DNA of 62,526 nt from Verrucomicrobiota bacterium (lineage in GTDB: Bacteria; Verrucomicrobiota; Verrucomicrobiia; Limisphaerales; UBA8199). Of the stretch, positions 16,946 through 24,627 are shown piece by piece. The stretch is from positions 1 through 62,526 of the forward strand of contig JAAYVL010000087.1 of NCBI GenBank assembly GCA_012517205.1, read 5' to 3'. Each line of letters opens with the position of its first letter. Within the stretch, counting starts at the first letter, position 1. The notes under the pieces are model-generated. The model saw nothing but the letters and a program-made list of their open reading frames with translations, did not search any database and was not told the origin of the DNA. Both the position numbers and the translations under genes were made by a program.

Positions 16946-17890
16946 ATGTTTGCCGCCGTTCCAAGCAAGAGAGTTTGCGTGATGGCCTTGAGCCTGGCGA
17001 TGCTGGGCGCGGGCTGTTCGCTCAAGCGCCTGGCCGTCAACCGGGTGGGCGATGCCCTGGCGGGCGGGGGCACGACGTTTGCCGCCGATGACGACCCGGA
17101 GCTGGTGCGGGCGGCGGTGCCGTTCAGCCTCAAGCTGATGGAGAGCCTGCTGGCCGAAAGCCCGCGCCATCAGGGACTGCTGCTGGCGGCGTGCAGCGGG
17201 TTCACCGAATATGCCTATGCCTTCGTCCAGCAGGATGCGGATGAGCTGGAGGACCAGGACTTTACCGCCGCCGAGGAGATGCGGGCGCGCGCCCGGCGCC
17301 TGTATTTGCGGGCGCGGAACTACGGCCTGCGCGGGCTGGAAGCGCGGCACCGGGGTTTGGCGCAGGCGCTGCGCGCCGATGCCCGGGGCGCCGTGGGCGG
17401 GGCGACGGTGAAAGACGTGCCGTTCCTTTACTGGACGGCGCTTTCGTGGGCGGCGGCGATTTCGCTGTCGAAGGATAATCCGGATTTGATCGCGGAGCTG
17501 CCGCAGGTCGAGGCGATGATGGACCGCGCCCTGGCGCTGGACGAGACCTTCGAGCACGGCGCGCTTCACACTTATTTCATTACCTACGAGATGGGCCGTT
17601 CGGGGGCGGCGGGCGATCCGGCCGCCCGGGCGCGGGCGCATTTCGAGCGGGCGCTGGCGCTCAGCGGCGGCCAACTGGCCGGCCCGCTGGTTTCCTACGC
17701 GGAGGCGGTATGCGTGCAGCAGCAGGACCTGAAGGAATTTACCGCCCGGCTGCGCCAGGCCCTGGCGATTGATCCCGGGGCGAAGCCGGAGTGGCGCCTG
17801 GCCAATCTCGTCATGCAACGCCGCGCCCGGTGGCTGCTGGGGCGCGCGGATCAGCTCTTCCTGCGCGCCGACCCGCCGCCGGGCAACTAA
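16946..17890 (+). CDS. TRAP transporter TatT-type lipoprotein (T component)
   Basis: A 314-residue lipoprotein. It opens MFAAVPSKRVCVMALSLAML, with the lipobox at LGAGC. The body is helical with TPR-like pairs (DFTAAEEMRARARRLYLRAR; ALALDETFEHGALHTYFITY; HFERALALSGGQLAGP), as in the TatT family. TatT forms a periplasmic complex with the substrate-binding P component in TPAT transporters, known from Treponema. The DctP-like gene follows 26 bases downstream and the fused QM gene after that, so the three form an operon. The start at 16946 is chosen for the signal peptide; the frame is open further upstream into the repeat. Confidence 0.85.
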   Translation: MFAAVPSKRVCVMALSLAMLGAGCSLKRLAVNRVGDALAGGGTTFAADDDPELVRAAVPFSLKLMESLLAESPRHQGLLLAACSGFTEYAYAFVQQDADELEDQDFTAAEEMRARARRLYLRARNYGLRGLEARHRGLAQALRADARGAVGGATVKDVPFLYWTALSWAAAISLSKDNPDLIAELPQVEAMMDRALALDETFEHGALHTYFITYEMGRSGAAGDPAARARAHFERALALSGGQLAGPLVSYAEAVCVQQQDLKEFTARLRQALAIDPGAKPEWRLANLVMQRRARWLLGRADQLFLRADPPPGN

Positions 17891-17916
17891 CGTTTTTACC
17901 TGGAGTTTAATTACTG

Positions 17917-19044
17917 ATGAATACCCCTTGCCTGTCTGTTTTATTCCGAATGCCGCGGGGGGCCGCGCGATCGGCCCGCGCCCGCTCCCTTCCCGGCCGG
18001 GCGCGCCGGGGCGGCCCGGCGCGGCGCCGGGCGGTGCTGCTGCTGGGCCTGGCCGCCGCGTGGGTGCTGGCGGCGCCCCGGCTCGCCGCCGCGGACAAGG
18101 TTGTCCGGCTGAAGCTGGGCACGCTCGCCCCGGCCGGCACCTCCTATCATAAGAGCGTTCAGATGATGGGCGAGAAGTGGCGCAAGGAGTCGGGCGGGGT
18201 GGTGCAATTGGTGGTGTTTCCGGGGGGCACGCAGGGCAGCGAGGCCGACATGGTCGGCCTGATGCAGACCGGCAACCTGGATGCGGCGATGATCACGACG
18301 GAGGGGCTGTCGCAAATTGACAAGGACGCGCTGGCGCTGCAGATCATGCCGCTGGCGTTTCGCAGCCTTGACGAGGTGGATTACCTGAGCGAGAAGCTGC
18401 GGCCGAAGCTCGAGGCGAAGCTGGCGGCCAAGGGATACCGGGTGCTGTTCTGGTGCGACTCGGGCTGGGTGCGGTTCTTTTCCAAGTCGCCCGTGGTGCA
18501 TCCGGACGACTTGCGCAAGCTCAAGGTTTTTTCGTGGGCCGGCAACGCCACTCAATATGACTTGTGGAAGGCCAGCGGGTTCCACCCGGTAGCCCTCGAA
18601 ACCTCCGGCATCGCGCAGGGCTTTCTGTCGGGCACCATCAGCGCGGTGCCCACGGTGCCGATCTTCGCCCTGGCGGCGCAACTGGACACCCAGGCCCGGC
18701 ACATGCTGGAAATCAACTGGGGTCCGCTGGTGGGGGCGGCGGTGGTGACCCAGCGGAGCTGGGAGCGCGTGCCCGAGGCCGCCCGCGAGGCCATGCTCAA
18801 GATCGCCGATGAGGCCGGGCGCCAGATCCGGGCCGCCGGCCGCGCGGAGAACGACGCGGCGGTGGCGGCGATGGTGAAGCGCGGCCTGGTTGTGCATCCC
18901 ATGACGCCCGCGGCCGAGGCCGAGTGGCTGGCCGTGGTTGACGGGGTGAAGGACCAGATTCGCGGCAAGGTGGTTCCGGCGGACGTGTTTGACGAGGCGC
19001 AGCGGCTGCTGCGGGAGCACCGTGCCGGGGGCGCCGGGAAATGA
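17917..19044 (+). CDS. TRAP transporter substrate-binding protein (DctP family)
   Basis: The periplasmic solute receptor of a TRAP transporter, 375 residues. A long Arg-rich leader precedes the hydrophobic core AVLLLGLAAAWVLAAP and a probable cleavage near LAAADK. The DctP fold is evident from LKLGTLAPAGTSYHKSVQMM, FPGGTQGSEADMVGLMQTGN and the segment ending FLSGTISAVPTVPIFALAA. The ligand-binding Arg region cannot be assigned surely, so the substrate (often an organic acid) is unknown. The leader is unusually basic and long; an in-frame ATG 11 codons in is an alternative start. It lies between tatT and dctQM in one operon. Confidence 0.9.
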   Translation: MNTPCLSVLFRMPRGAARSARARSLPGRARRGGPARRRAVLLLGLAAAWVLAAPRLAAADKVVRLKLGTLAPAGTSYHKSVQMMGEKWRKESGGVVQLVVFPGGTQGSEADMVGLMQTGNLDAAMITTEGLSQIDKDALALQIMPLAFRSLDEVDYLSEKLRPKLEAKLAAKGYRVLFWCDSGWVRFFSKSPVVHPDDLRKLKVFSWAGNATQYDLWKASGFHPVALETSGIAQGFLSGTISAVPTVPIFALAAQLDTQARHMLEINWGPLVGAAVVTQRSWERVPEAAREAMLKIADEAGRQIRAAGRAENDAAVAAMVKRGLVVHPMTPAAEAEWLAVVDGVKDQIRGKVVPADVFDEAQRLLREHRAGGAGK

Positions 19045-19147
19045 AAGGGGCGGGTTCAGGAGGCGGCGGGGGCCGCTCACTTGCCGGCCGGGGAAAGGGC
19101 GGCGCTCCGGGCCTGGCCGGCGTGGCGCCGTTGCCGGCGGAGCCGCG

Positions 19148-21025
19148 ATGAGTCTTGAATCTCCAGCAAGCGCCGAGGCGCATCCGGGCGGCGGCCTGAC
19201 GCCGCGCACGGGTTTCCGGCGGGTGGCGAGCCAGGCGGAGGATTTGCTGCTGGTGGTGGCGCTGGCGGCGATGCTGTTGCTGCCGGTGGTGGAGATTCTC
19301 CTGCGCCATGTCTTCCACACCGGCATTTCGGGTTCGAGCGCCATCGTGCAGCACCTGACGTTGATTGTGGGGATGCTCGGCGGGGCGGTGGCGGCGCGGG
19401 AGCGGCGGTTGCTGGCCTTGTCGCCCATCCAGACGCTGCTCCAGGGCCGGGCGCGGGCGGCGGCGCAGGTTTTCAGCAGCGGTTTTGCGGCGGCGGTTTG
19501 CCTGTTCCTGTGCGTTGCCAGCCTCGAGTATGTGCTGGCGGTCAAGCCGCTGGGGAAGATTCTGGTTTATGGCCTGCCGGTGTGGGTCGTGCAGCTCATT
19601 CTGCCGGTGGGCTTTGGGCTGGTCACGCTGCGGCTCATCTGGCATGCGACCGGCACCTGGCGGGGCCGCGGCCTGGCGCTGGCGCTGGCGGCGGCGCTGG
19701 CGGGGCTGGCGGCGTGGGGGCCGGTGCCGCCGGCGCGCCTGGAGATTCCGGGGCTGGTGGCGCTGGCGGTGGCGACGCTGCTGGGGGCGCCGGTGTTCAC
19801 CGCGCTGGGCGGCGCGGCGCTGCTGCTGTTTTGGGGCAACGATCTGCCGATCCAGGCGGTGCCGCTCAAGCATTACAGCCTCACTACCAATGACCTGCTG
19901 CCCAGCATCCCGATCTTTACGCTGGCCGGTTATTTCCTCGCCGAGAGCGGCGCCTCCCGGCGGCTGGTGCGGGTGTTTCAGGCGCTGGTCGGCCAGTTCC
20001 GCGGCGGCCCGGCCATTGTCACCGCGCTGGTGTGCGCGTTTTTCACCTCGTTCACCGGCGCGTCGGGGGTGACGATTCTGGCGCTGGGCGGCGTGTTGAT
20101 GCCGGTGCTGCTGGCCGCGCGCTATTCCGAGCGCCACGCCCTGGGGCTGCTGACGGGGGCGGGGTCGCTGGGCATGTTGTTTCCGCCCTGCCTGCCCCTG
20201 ATTTTGTATGCCATCGTTGCCAACACCAGCGCGCAGGCGAACTTGAGCCTCAAGGAAATCTTTCTGGGCGGCATTGGCCCCGGCTTGCTGCTGGTGGCCA
20301 TCACCGCCTGGTGGGGCATCCGCAAGGGTTCCCGGGAAGCGGCCGACCGGCCCGCCTTCCGGTGGGCCGAGGCCCGCGCGGCGCTCTGGGACGCCAAGTG
20401 GGAGCTGAGCATTCCGGTGGTGGCCGTCGGCTCGCTGTTCACCGTGCCGACCATCGTGGAGGCCGCGGCCGTGACCGCCACCACGGCGCTGGTGATTGCC
20501 ATGGTCATCCACCGCGAGGTGCATCCGATTCGGGATTTGCCGCGCGTGATCACCCAATGCGGCCTGCTGGTCGGCGGCGTGCTGCTGATCCTGGGCGTCG
20601 CGCTGGGGTTCACCCACTACCTCGTGGATGCGCAACTGCCGGATAAACTGGTCGCCTGGGCGACCACGGCGGTGAAGTCGAAGTGGCTGTTTTTGCTCGG
20701 GCTGAACCTGGTGCTGCTGTTCGTCGGCGGGCTGGTGGAGATTTACGCGGCGATTATTGTGGTGGTCCCGCTGCTGGTGCCGCTGGGGGTGGCCTTCGGC
20801 ATAGACCCGATTCACCTGGGGATTATCTTCCTGGCCAATATGGAACTGGGGTTCCTCTGCCCGCCCGTCGGCCTGAACCTGTTGCTTTCGTCCTACCGTT
20901 TCAACCGGCCGATGGCCGAGGTGATTCGCGCCGCCTTCCCGATGCTGCTGGTGTTGCTTCTCGGCGTGCTGCTCATCACTTACTTCCCGCCGCTGACGAC
21001 CTTCCTGCCGCGGCTGTTCCGGTGA
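19148..21025 (+). CDS. Fused TRAP transporter small and large permease (DctQM)
   Basis: One 625-residue inner-membrane protein carries both TRAP membrane subunits. The DctQ part (about residues 20-190) includes EILLRHVFHTGISGSSAIVQ. The DctM part (about 200-625) includes GNDLPIQAVPLKHYSLTTND, FFTSFTGASGVTILALGGVL, the GSLGMLFPPCLPLILYAIV re-entrant hairpin and NMELGFLCPPVGLNLLLSS. It couples Na+ entry to uptake of the solute bound by the P component. The ATG at 19148 is preferred over upstream starts in a GC-rich spacer. Fusion of Q and M is common in this family and matches the TPAT arrangement. Confidence 0.92.
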   Translation: MSLESPASAEAHPGGGLTPRTGFRRVASQAEDLLLVVALAAMLLLPVVEILLRHVFHTGISGSSAIVQHLTLIVGMLGGAVAARERRLLALSPIQTLLQGRARAAAQVFSSGFAAAVCLFLCVASLEYVLAVKPLGKILVYGLPVWVVQLILPVGFGLVTLRLIWHATGTWRGRGLALALAAALAGLAAWGPVPPARLEIPGLVALAVATLLGAPVFTALGGAALLLFWGNDLPIQAVPLKHYSLTTNDLLPSIPIFTLAGYFLAESGASRRLVRVFQALVGQFRGGPAIVTALVCAFFTSFTGASGVTILALGGVLMPVLLAARYSERHALGLLTGAGSLGMLFPPCLPLILYAIVANTSAQANLSLKEIFLGGIGPGLLLVAITAWWGIRKGSREAADRPAFRWAEARAALWDAKWELSIPVVAVGSLFTVPTIVEAAAVTATTALVIAMVIHREVHPIRDLPRVITQCGLLVGGVLLILGVALGFTHYLVDAQLPDKLVAWATTAVKSKWLFLLGLNLVLLFVGGLVEIYAAIIVVVPLLVPLGVAFGIDPIHLGIIFLANMELGFLCPPVGLNLLLSSYRFNRPMAEVIRAAFPMLLVLLLGVLLITYFPPLTTFLPRLFR

Positions 21026-21106
21026 CCGCCGGGCGGCCGGGCCCGGCCGGCGCCGGCGGGTATTTGCGGTTTTGGCCGCCGCCGCGCCTGTGCTACCTTG
21101 TTCTCC

Positions 21107-21745
21107 GTGAGCCGGTTGAAGCTGTTGGTTTGCCTGGGGGCCGCGTCCATAGGGGCGGCGGCCGCCGCCGGGGGCTGCTCGCGCGCTGCCGCGCCGGCCG
21201 CAGCCTCCCCGCCCGGCGCTGCTTCGCCGTCCGCCACCAATACTGTCATGCAAAACTTCCAGAAACCGTCCCGCGCCGAACTGCGGCAGAAACTGACGCC
21301 GCGGCAATTCGACGTCACCCAGCAGGCGGCGACCGAGCCGCCCTTTCGCAATGAGTATTGGGATCACCGGGCGCCGGGTCTTTACGTGGACGTGGTTTCC
21401 GGCGAGCCGCTGTTCAGCTCGCTGGACAAGTTTGATTCGGGCTGCGGTTGGCCCAGCTTCACGCGCCCGGTGGCGGCCGCGAGCGTGCGCGAGCGCCCGG
21501 ACGATTCGCATGGCATGCGGCGCACCGAAATCCGCTCCGCGGCAGCCGATTCGCACCTGGGCCATGTTTTCGACGACGGCCCCGCCCCCGCCGGCCGGCG
21601 CTATTGCATCAATTCCGCCGCGCTGCGCTTCGTCCCCGTGGCGCAAATGGAAGCGGCGGGCTACGGCGCGTACCTGGAGCCGTTTATCCGGGCCGGGCTT
21701 CACCCGCCCGCGCCCGCGCGGCGCGATCCGCCGGCGGCGCGTTAA
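21107..21745 (+). CDS. msrB: Peptide methionine-(R)-S-oxide reductase, lipoprotein form
   Basis: Repairs R-methionine sulfoxide in proteins; 212 residues from GTG 21107. A TTG three codons earlier is an alternative start. The N-terminus ([20 protein letters not shown] followed by GC) is a lipoprotein signal, so it works outside the cytoplasm. The SelR domain (about residues 60-200) shows [32 protein letters not shown] and the catalytic Cys in [14 protein letters not shown]. The paired CxxC zinc ligands of many MsrB proteins are not seen. It is 81 bases from the TRAP permease and may be cotranscribed. Confidence 0.92.
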   Translation: MSRLKLLVCLGAASIGAAAAAGGCSRAAAPAAASPPGAASPSATNTVMQNFQKPSRAELRQKLTPRQFDVTQQAATEPPFRNEYWDHRAPGLYVDVVSGEPLFSSLDKFDSGCGWPSFTRPVAAASVRERPDDSHGMRRTEIRSAAADSHLGHVFDDGPAPAGRRYCINSAALRFVPVAQMEAAGYGAYLEPFIRAGLHPPAPARRDPPAAR

Positions 21746-21825
21746 CAGGATTGCCACCGGAAGGCCGTTGCCCCATGCTGCCCGTTGAACCGATAAAACC
21801 GTGCAAGCCTTGACCCGTTAATGCC

Positions 21826-22131
21826 ATGCTTATTGTTCACGTTCATGTTCATGTAAAGCCGGAGTGCGTGGAGGCCTTCAAGCAGGCGAGCCTCGCCAAT
21901 GCGCGGGAGAGCCTGAAGGAGGCCGGCATCGCGCGCTTTGATTGTGTGCAGCAGCAGGATGACCCGACGCGCTTCGTGCTGGTGGAAGCCTATCGCACCC
22001 CGCAGGCGCCCGCCGCCCACAAGGAAACCCGCCACTACCAGGCCTGGCGGGATGCCGTCGCGCCCATGATGGCCGAGCCGCGCTCGAGTGTGAAATATAC
22101 GAACCTGTTCCCGGAAGACGCGGCCTGGTGA
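21826..22131 (+). CDS. Antibiotic biosynthesis monooxygenase-domain protein (YgiN/LsrG-like)
   Basis: A 101-residue ABM-domain protein of ferredoxin-like fold. It starts [20 protein letters not shown], has [20 protein letters not shown], and carries the [14 protein letters not shown] His-containing helix common in quinol monooxygenase and LsrG-type members. It probably acts as a small oxidoreductase or isomerase dimer on an aldehyde or quinone. The next gene, an iron-type alcohol dehydrogenase 27 bases downstream, suggests shared aldehyde or ketone metabolism. Confidence 0.88.
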   Translation: MLIVHVHVHVKPECVEAFKQASLANARESLKEAGIARFDCVQQQDDPTRFVLVEAYRTPQAPAAHKETRHYQAWRDAVAPMMAEPRSSVKYTNLFPEDAAW

Positions 22132-22158
22132 CGGGCGGGCGGGGCGGTTTTTCCGCGC

Positions 22159-23313
22159 ATGCGCTTTGAATTTGCCAGCGCCACGCGCATCCTCTTCGGG
22201 GCCGGCACCCTGCGCGAGGTTGGAGCGTTGGCGCGGGAGCTGGGGCAGCGCGCCCTGGTGGTGACGGGCGCCAGCTTGATCCGGGCGGAGCGCCTGCTTC
22301 ACCTGTTGCGCGGGCACGGTTTGATCAGCACGATATTCTCGGTGACCCGCGAGCCGGAGATGGGGGTCATCACGCAGGGCGTGGCGCTCGCGCGGCAGCA
22401 GGGCTGCGAGATGGTCATCGCGTTCGGGGGCGGCAGCGTGCTGGATGCGGGCAAAGCCATCGCCGCCATGCTGACCAACCCGGGCGAGTTGCTCGATTAC
22501 CTGGAAGTCATTGGCCGCGGCCAGGCGCTGACCCTGCCCGCGGCGCCGTTTGTGGCCATCCCGACCACCGCGGGCACCGGTTCAGAAGTCACCCGCAACG
22601 CCGTGCTGGCCTCGCCGGCGCATGGGGTGAAGGTCAGCCTGCGCAGCCCGCTGATGCTGCCGCGAATCGCCCTTGTGGATCCGGAACTGACCCGTGACGC
22701 GCCGCCCGCCGTCACCGCCAGCACCGGCCTGGACGCCCTCACGCAGCTTATCGAGCCTTATGTTTGCACCCGCGCCCAGCCAATGACGGATGCGCTGTGC
22801 GAGGAGGGGATTCGCCGCGCCGCCCGCTCTTTGCGAACCGCCTTCGCGCGCGGGCATGACTTGGCCGCGCGAACGGATATGGCCCTGGCCAGCCTGTTCG
22901 GCGGGCTGGCCCTGGCGAATGCCGGGCTGGGCGCGGCGCACGGGTTCGCCGGGCCGATCGGCGGCCAGTTTCCCGCGCCGCATGGCGCGCTTTGCGCCGC
23001 CCTGCTGCCCCACGTCATGGCCGCCAACCTGGACGCGCTCCGCCAGCGCCAGCCCGAGGCCGCCGCGTTGCGCCGCTATGATGAGGTCGCGCGTCTGCTG
23101 ACCGGCCAGGCGGCGGCGACGGCCGAAACCGGCATCGCGTGGGTCCGCGAACTGGTTGCCGATTTGCGAATCCCGGGCCTGCGCCAATATGGCCTGAAGC
23201 CAGAACACATCGCCGACCTCGTCCGGAAAGCCTCCCAGGCCAGCAGCATGAAGGCGAACCCGATTGCGCTGACGCACGAGGAATTGGCCCACATACTGGA
23301 ACAGGCGCTCTGA
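22159..23313 (+). CDS. Iron-containing alcohol dehydrogenase
   Basis: A group III NAD(P)-dependent alcohol dehydrogenase of 384 residues. The nucleotide-binding motif is FGGGSVLDAGKAIAAM (about residues 94-109). Metal-site residues are the Asp in TGLDALTQLIEPYVCT and the His residues in GLGAAHGFAGPIGG and FPAPHGALCAALLPHV. The start MRFEFASATRILFGAGTLRE is typical. It follows the ABM-domain gene closely and probably forms an operon with it. The substrate is unknown. Confidence 0.92.
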   Translation: MRFEFASATRILFGAGTLREVGALARELGQRALVVTGASLIRAERLLHLLRGHGLISTIFSVTREPEMGVITQGVALARQQGCEMVIAFGGGSVLDAGKAIAAMLTNPGELLDYLEVIGRGQALTLPAAPFVAIPTTAGTGSEVTRNAVLASPAHGVKVSLRSPLMLPRIALVDPELTRDAPPAVTASTGLDALTQLIEPYVCTRAQPMTDALCEEGIRRAARSLRTAFARGHDLAARTDMALASLFGGLALANAGLGAAHGFAGPIGGQFPAPHGALCAALLPHVMAANLDALRQRQPEAAALRRYDEVARLLTGQAAATAETGIAWVRELVADLRIPGLRQYGLKPEHIADLVRKASQASSMKANPIALTHEELAHILEQAL

Positions 23314-23729
23314 TTCCAGCCCCGGCCCGCCGCGGCAGGCTTAACGCCGTTTGGAGGACCCGTACCCGGGGAGAGGATGCGCGGGCCTTGATTTTTCAGC
23401 ATTTTCACTTTCCGCACCGCGCTCAAAACTATCCGCTGTAAACTTGCTCTTCTGCCAGGGGGAAAATGCTGGCTTTCTTTACACCACCCTTAATTAGAGC
23501 TAAGTGGTGTTGAATCAGTGAGATAAGGAGGCAATAAACCAGGGCTGCGCAATAGTTGTCGGCATCTTTAACACTTATGCGATGTCAGGAGAAGTACGGA
23601 TTCAAAAATTGATAAGTTGTAAGTTGTTGTAAAGTATAAAGATATAAATCAATACAAGTTATTCAATGTGTTTGGCATGAGTAGTGCTAAGCCTATTTGT
23701 ATAGTTAGTAACAATAAAAATAGTAAAAT
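23314..23729. promoter_or_regulatory. AT-rich upstream region of the sorted secreted protein
   Basis: These 416 bases drop sharply in GC. An inverted repeat, ACACCAC at 23481-23487 with GTGGTGT at 23504-23510, encloses an AT-rich loop. A strong Shine-Dalgarno-like AAGGAGG lies at 23525-23531 with no following start codon at usable distance. TATAAA-like boxes lie around 23635-23650. It probably holds the promoter of the gene at 23730. Confidence 0.4.
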
Positions 23730-24338
23730 ATGAAAAAGAGTATCATCATTGCAGCGATTTTGGGCGTAGCTAATATGGCCCTCGCGATAACTTCCATCAC
23801 GACGACTTACGGCCCGATTGCTGGTCCCAAAGGGGTCAATTGGGACGGGTATTATGCCTATACCTGGGCGGTAGGAGCTCCGGCTTTGGCTGCGGATGAG
23901 GTCGTTATTGCGGCGACGCTATCCTTCAACAAGATTAATCTGACCTCGGGTTCTGGCAAGCTGTGGGTTGACTTTGGCACGGCTACCGCAAGCAAGTCGT
24001 ACGTGGACTTTGATATTGCGGGTGATTATTTCGATGGGCGTGCCGGGTTTAATGCCGTGGATGTCGGCGTGCAGACGTGGACCAAAGCCGGCAGCAAGAC
24101 CTGGAGTTGGGATATTACGGAACTGGCGGACCTGAACGTCCGCCTGCATGCGGGTGACCTGGGATTCCTGTTTGATCCGGACTGCACCTTCAAGGTTGGC
24201 AGCATCAGCTTTACATACACCACCGAGAAACGCGGCGGTGGCGGTGGCGGCGGGGTGCCTGATGGTGGAATGACCGCGATGCTCCTGGGCGCGACCCTGA
24301 TGGGGTTGGGCTGGGCGAAGCGGAAAATCAGTGCCTGA
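23730..24338 (+). CDS. VPDSG/PEP-CTERM-type sorted secreted protein
   Basis: A 202-residue exported protein with a signal peptide (MKKSIIIAAILGVANMALA) and a beta-rich body with no named domain. It ends in a Gly run, then VPDGGMTAMLLGATLMGLGW and the basic AKRKISA tail. This is the verrucomicrobial VPDSG-CTERM variant of the exosortase sorting signal, with Gly in place of Ser: motif, hydrophobic span and Arg/Lys-rich end. The protein is therefore likely cleaved and delivered to the cell surface. Base composition is lower in GC than its neighbours. No exosortase gene lies in the window. A terminator follows at once, so it is monocistronic. Confidence 0.85.
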   Translation: MKKSIIIAAILGVANMALAITSITTTYGPIAGPKGVNWDGYYAYTWAVGAPALAADEVVIAATLSFNKINLTSGSGKLWVDFGTATASKSYVDFDIAGDYFDGRAGFNAVDVGVQTWTKAGSKTWSWDITELADLNVRLHAGDLGFLFDPDCTFKVGSISFTYTTEKRGGGGGGGVPDGGMTAMLLGATLMGLGWAKRKISA

Positions 24339-24367
24339 TCGCTAGCTCAGGCTGCATTTCCCAATCG

Positions 24368-24399
24368 AACTGGCGGGCTTTGGCCCGCCAGTTTTTTTG
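24368..24399 (+). terminator. Rho-independent terminator of the sorted-protein gene
   Basis: The stem ACTGGCGGGC pairs with GCCCGCCAGT around a TTTG loop and is followed by seven T residues, 30 bases after the stop codon. Confidence 0.92.
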
Positions 24400-24627
24400 T
24401 ACGAGAATCGGGTTTGGCAAGGGCGGGAACCGTGGGGACAGATTTGCTTTCACCTGCCCGGCGAACGATGCCGGCCAGAGGGCAAGCGGTAGTGGCCCGG
24501 GAGAATCCCGTAGATACAGGTCGCTGCTGCCGCATGTGGAAATCAGAGCCGACACCGCCCTCCGGCCGCCTGCTTTGCCTGAAAGCACGGCCATCTGCCG
24601 ACTACGGCCGCAGCCATCGCCGCAGGC

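Noticed and set aside
18797-21757. 986-codon minus-strand frame over the TRAP permease
   Set aside because: Composition is Arg/Gln/His-rich low complexity and the plus strand encodes DctQM and MsrB.
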